A stretch of DNA of 13,549 bases from Clostridia bacterium (GTDB lineage: Bacteria; Bacillota_A; Clostridia; Christensenellales; CAG-138): assembly GCA_017556125.1 (NCBI GenBank), contig JAFZCW010000053.1, positions 1 to 13,549 of the forward strand. Direction: 5' to 3'. The notes below the pieces were generated by a model that saw only the letters and a program-made list of their open reading frames with translations, searched no databases and had not been told where the DNA came from. Numbering within the stretch: position 1 is the stretch's first letter; every line of letters starts with the position of its first letter. Shown here piece by piece: positions 13,492 through 13,549 of the stretch. The translations under genes were made by a program, and so were the position numbers.

Positions 13492-13549
13492 ACTCTTTCC
13501 CCGCCTGAAACATAAACAAAAAGAACTGCCCCGAGAGCGGCCCTCGTAA
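13492..13549. other. Right edge, no gene seen
   Basis: The 58 nt after msrC hold an A-rich stretch then GC-rich sequence (CGAG at 13532-13535, CTCG at 13543-13546), possibly part of a terminator hairpin cut by the window end. Nothing firmer can be said. Confidence 0.2.

Overview
The window looks like a chromosomal segment of a moderately GC-rich (roughly mid-50s % by eye) low-to-mid GC Gram-positive bacterium, most likely an anaerobic member of the Clostridia (Bacillota). The signs are strong GGAGG-type Shine-Dalgarno sites, intrinsic terminators, sigma-A-like promoters, an antibiotic-resistance-type ABC-F protein with a leader attenuator, anaerobic cobalamin genes, a catabolic arginine deiminase operon and a YtvI/PerM-type membrane protein. 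I see no insertion sequence, prophage, CRISPR array or rRNA.

Layout, left to right. (1) 1-1919, plus strand: an MTAP/PNP-family nucleoside phosphorylase with its own terminator, then an EamA/DMT-type transporter with its own promoter. (2) 7024-2060, minus strand: an apparent four-gene operon running arcA (arginine deiminase), arcB (ornithine carbamoyltransferase), a stand-alone ornithine cyclodeaminase of the archaeal/AgrE-like LOR/SDH family (TTG start, overlapping arcB), and a large secreted right-handed beta-helix protein. It begins at a sigma-A-like promoter and ends at a strong shared terminator. Together the first three enzymes could take arginine through citrulline and ornithine to proline plus ammonia and carbamoyl phosphate. 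(3) 7153-8955, plus strand: a divergent, near-consensus promoter drives cbiB and cbiL, two cobalamin-biosynthesis genes separated from the rest of the pathway.

(4) 8983-10765, plus strand: an ABC-F ribosome-protection-type gene preceded by a roughly 190-nt leader. The leader holds two tiny overlapping upstream ORFs (MRK and MIRVFN) and four strands that can fold in two mutually exclusive ways, giving either a terminator or an antiterminator. This reads as an antibiotic-sensing transcription attenuator and is the most interesting regulatory element here. (5) 10858-10974: a tRNA-Ala(CGC) gene on the minus strand with its own promoter and terminator. (6) 12960-10982, minus strand: a PerM/AI-2E-family membrane protein translationally coupled to a FabG-like SDR reductase. 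(7) 13045-13491, plus strand, divergent: msrC (free methionine-R-sulfoxide reductase), whose start codon lies where transcription should start, suggesting a leaderless mRNA.

No wholly new system is evident. The items most worth following are the ABC-F attenuator, the arginine-to-proline operon with its beta-helix protein, and the nucleoside phosphorylase with altered active-site residues.
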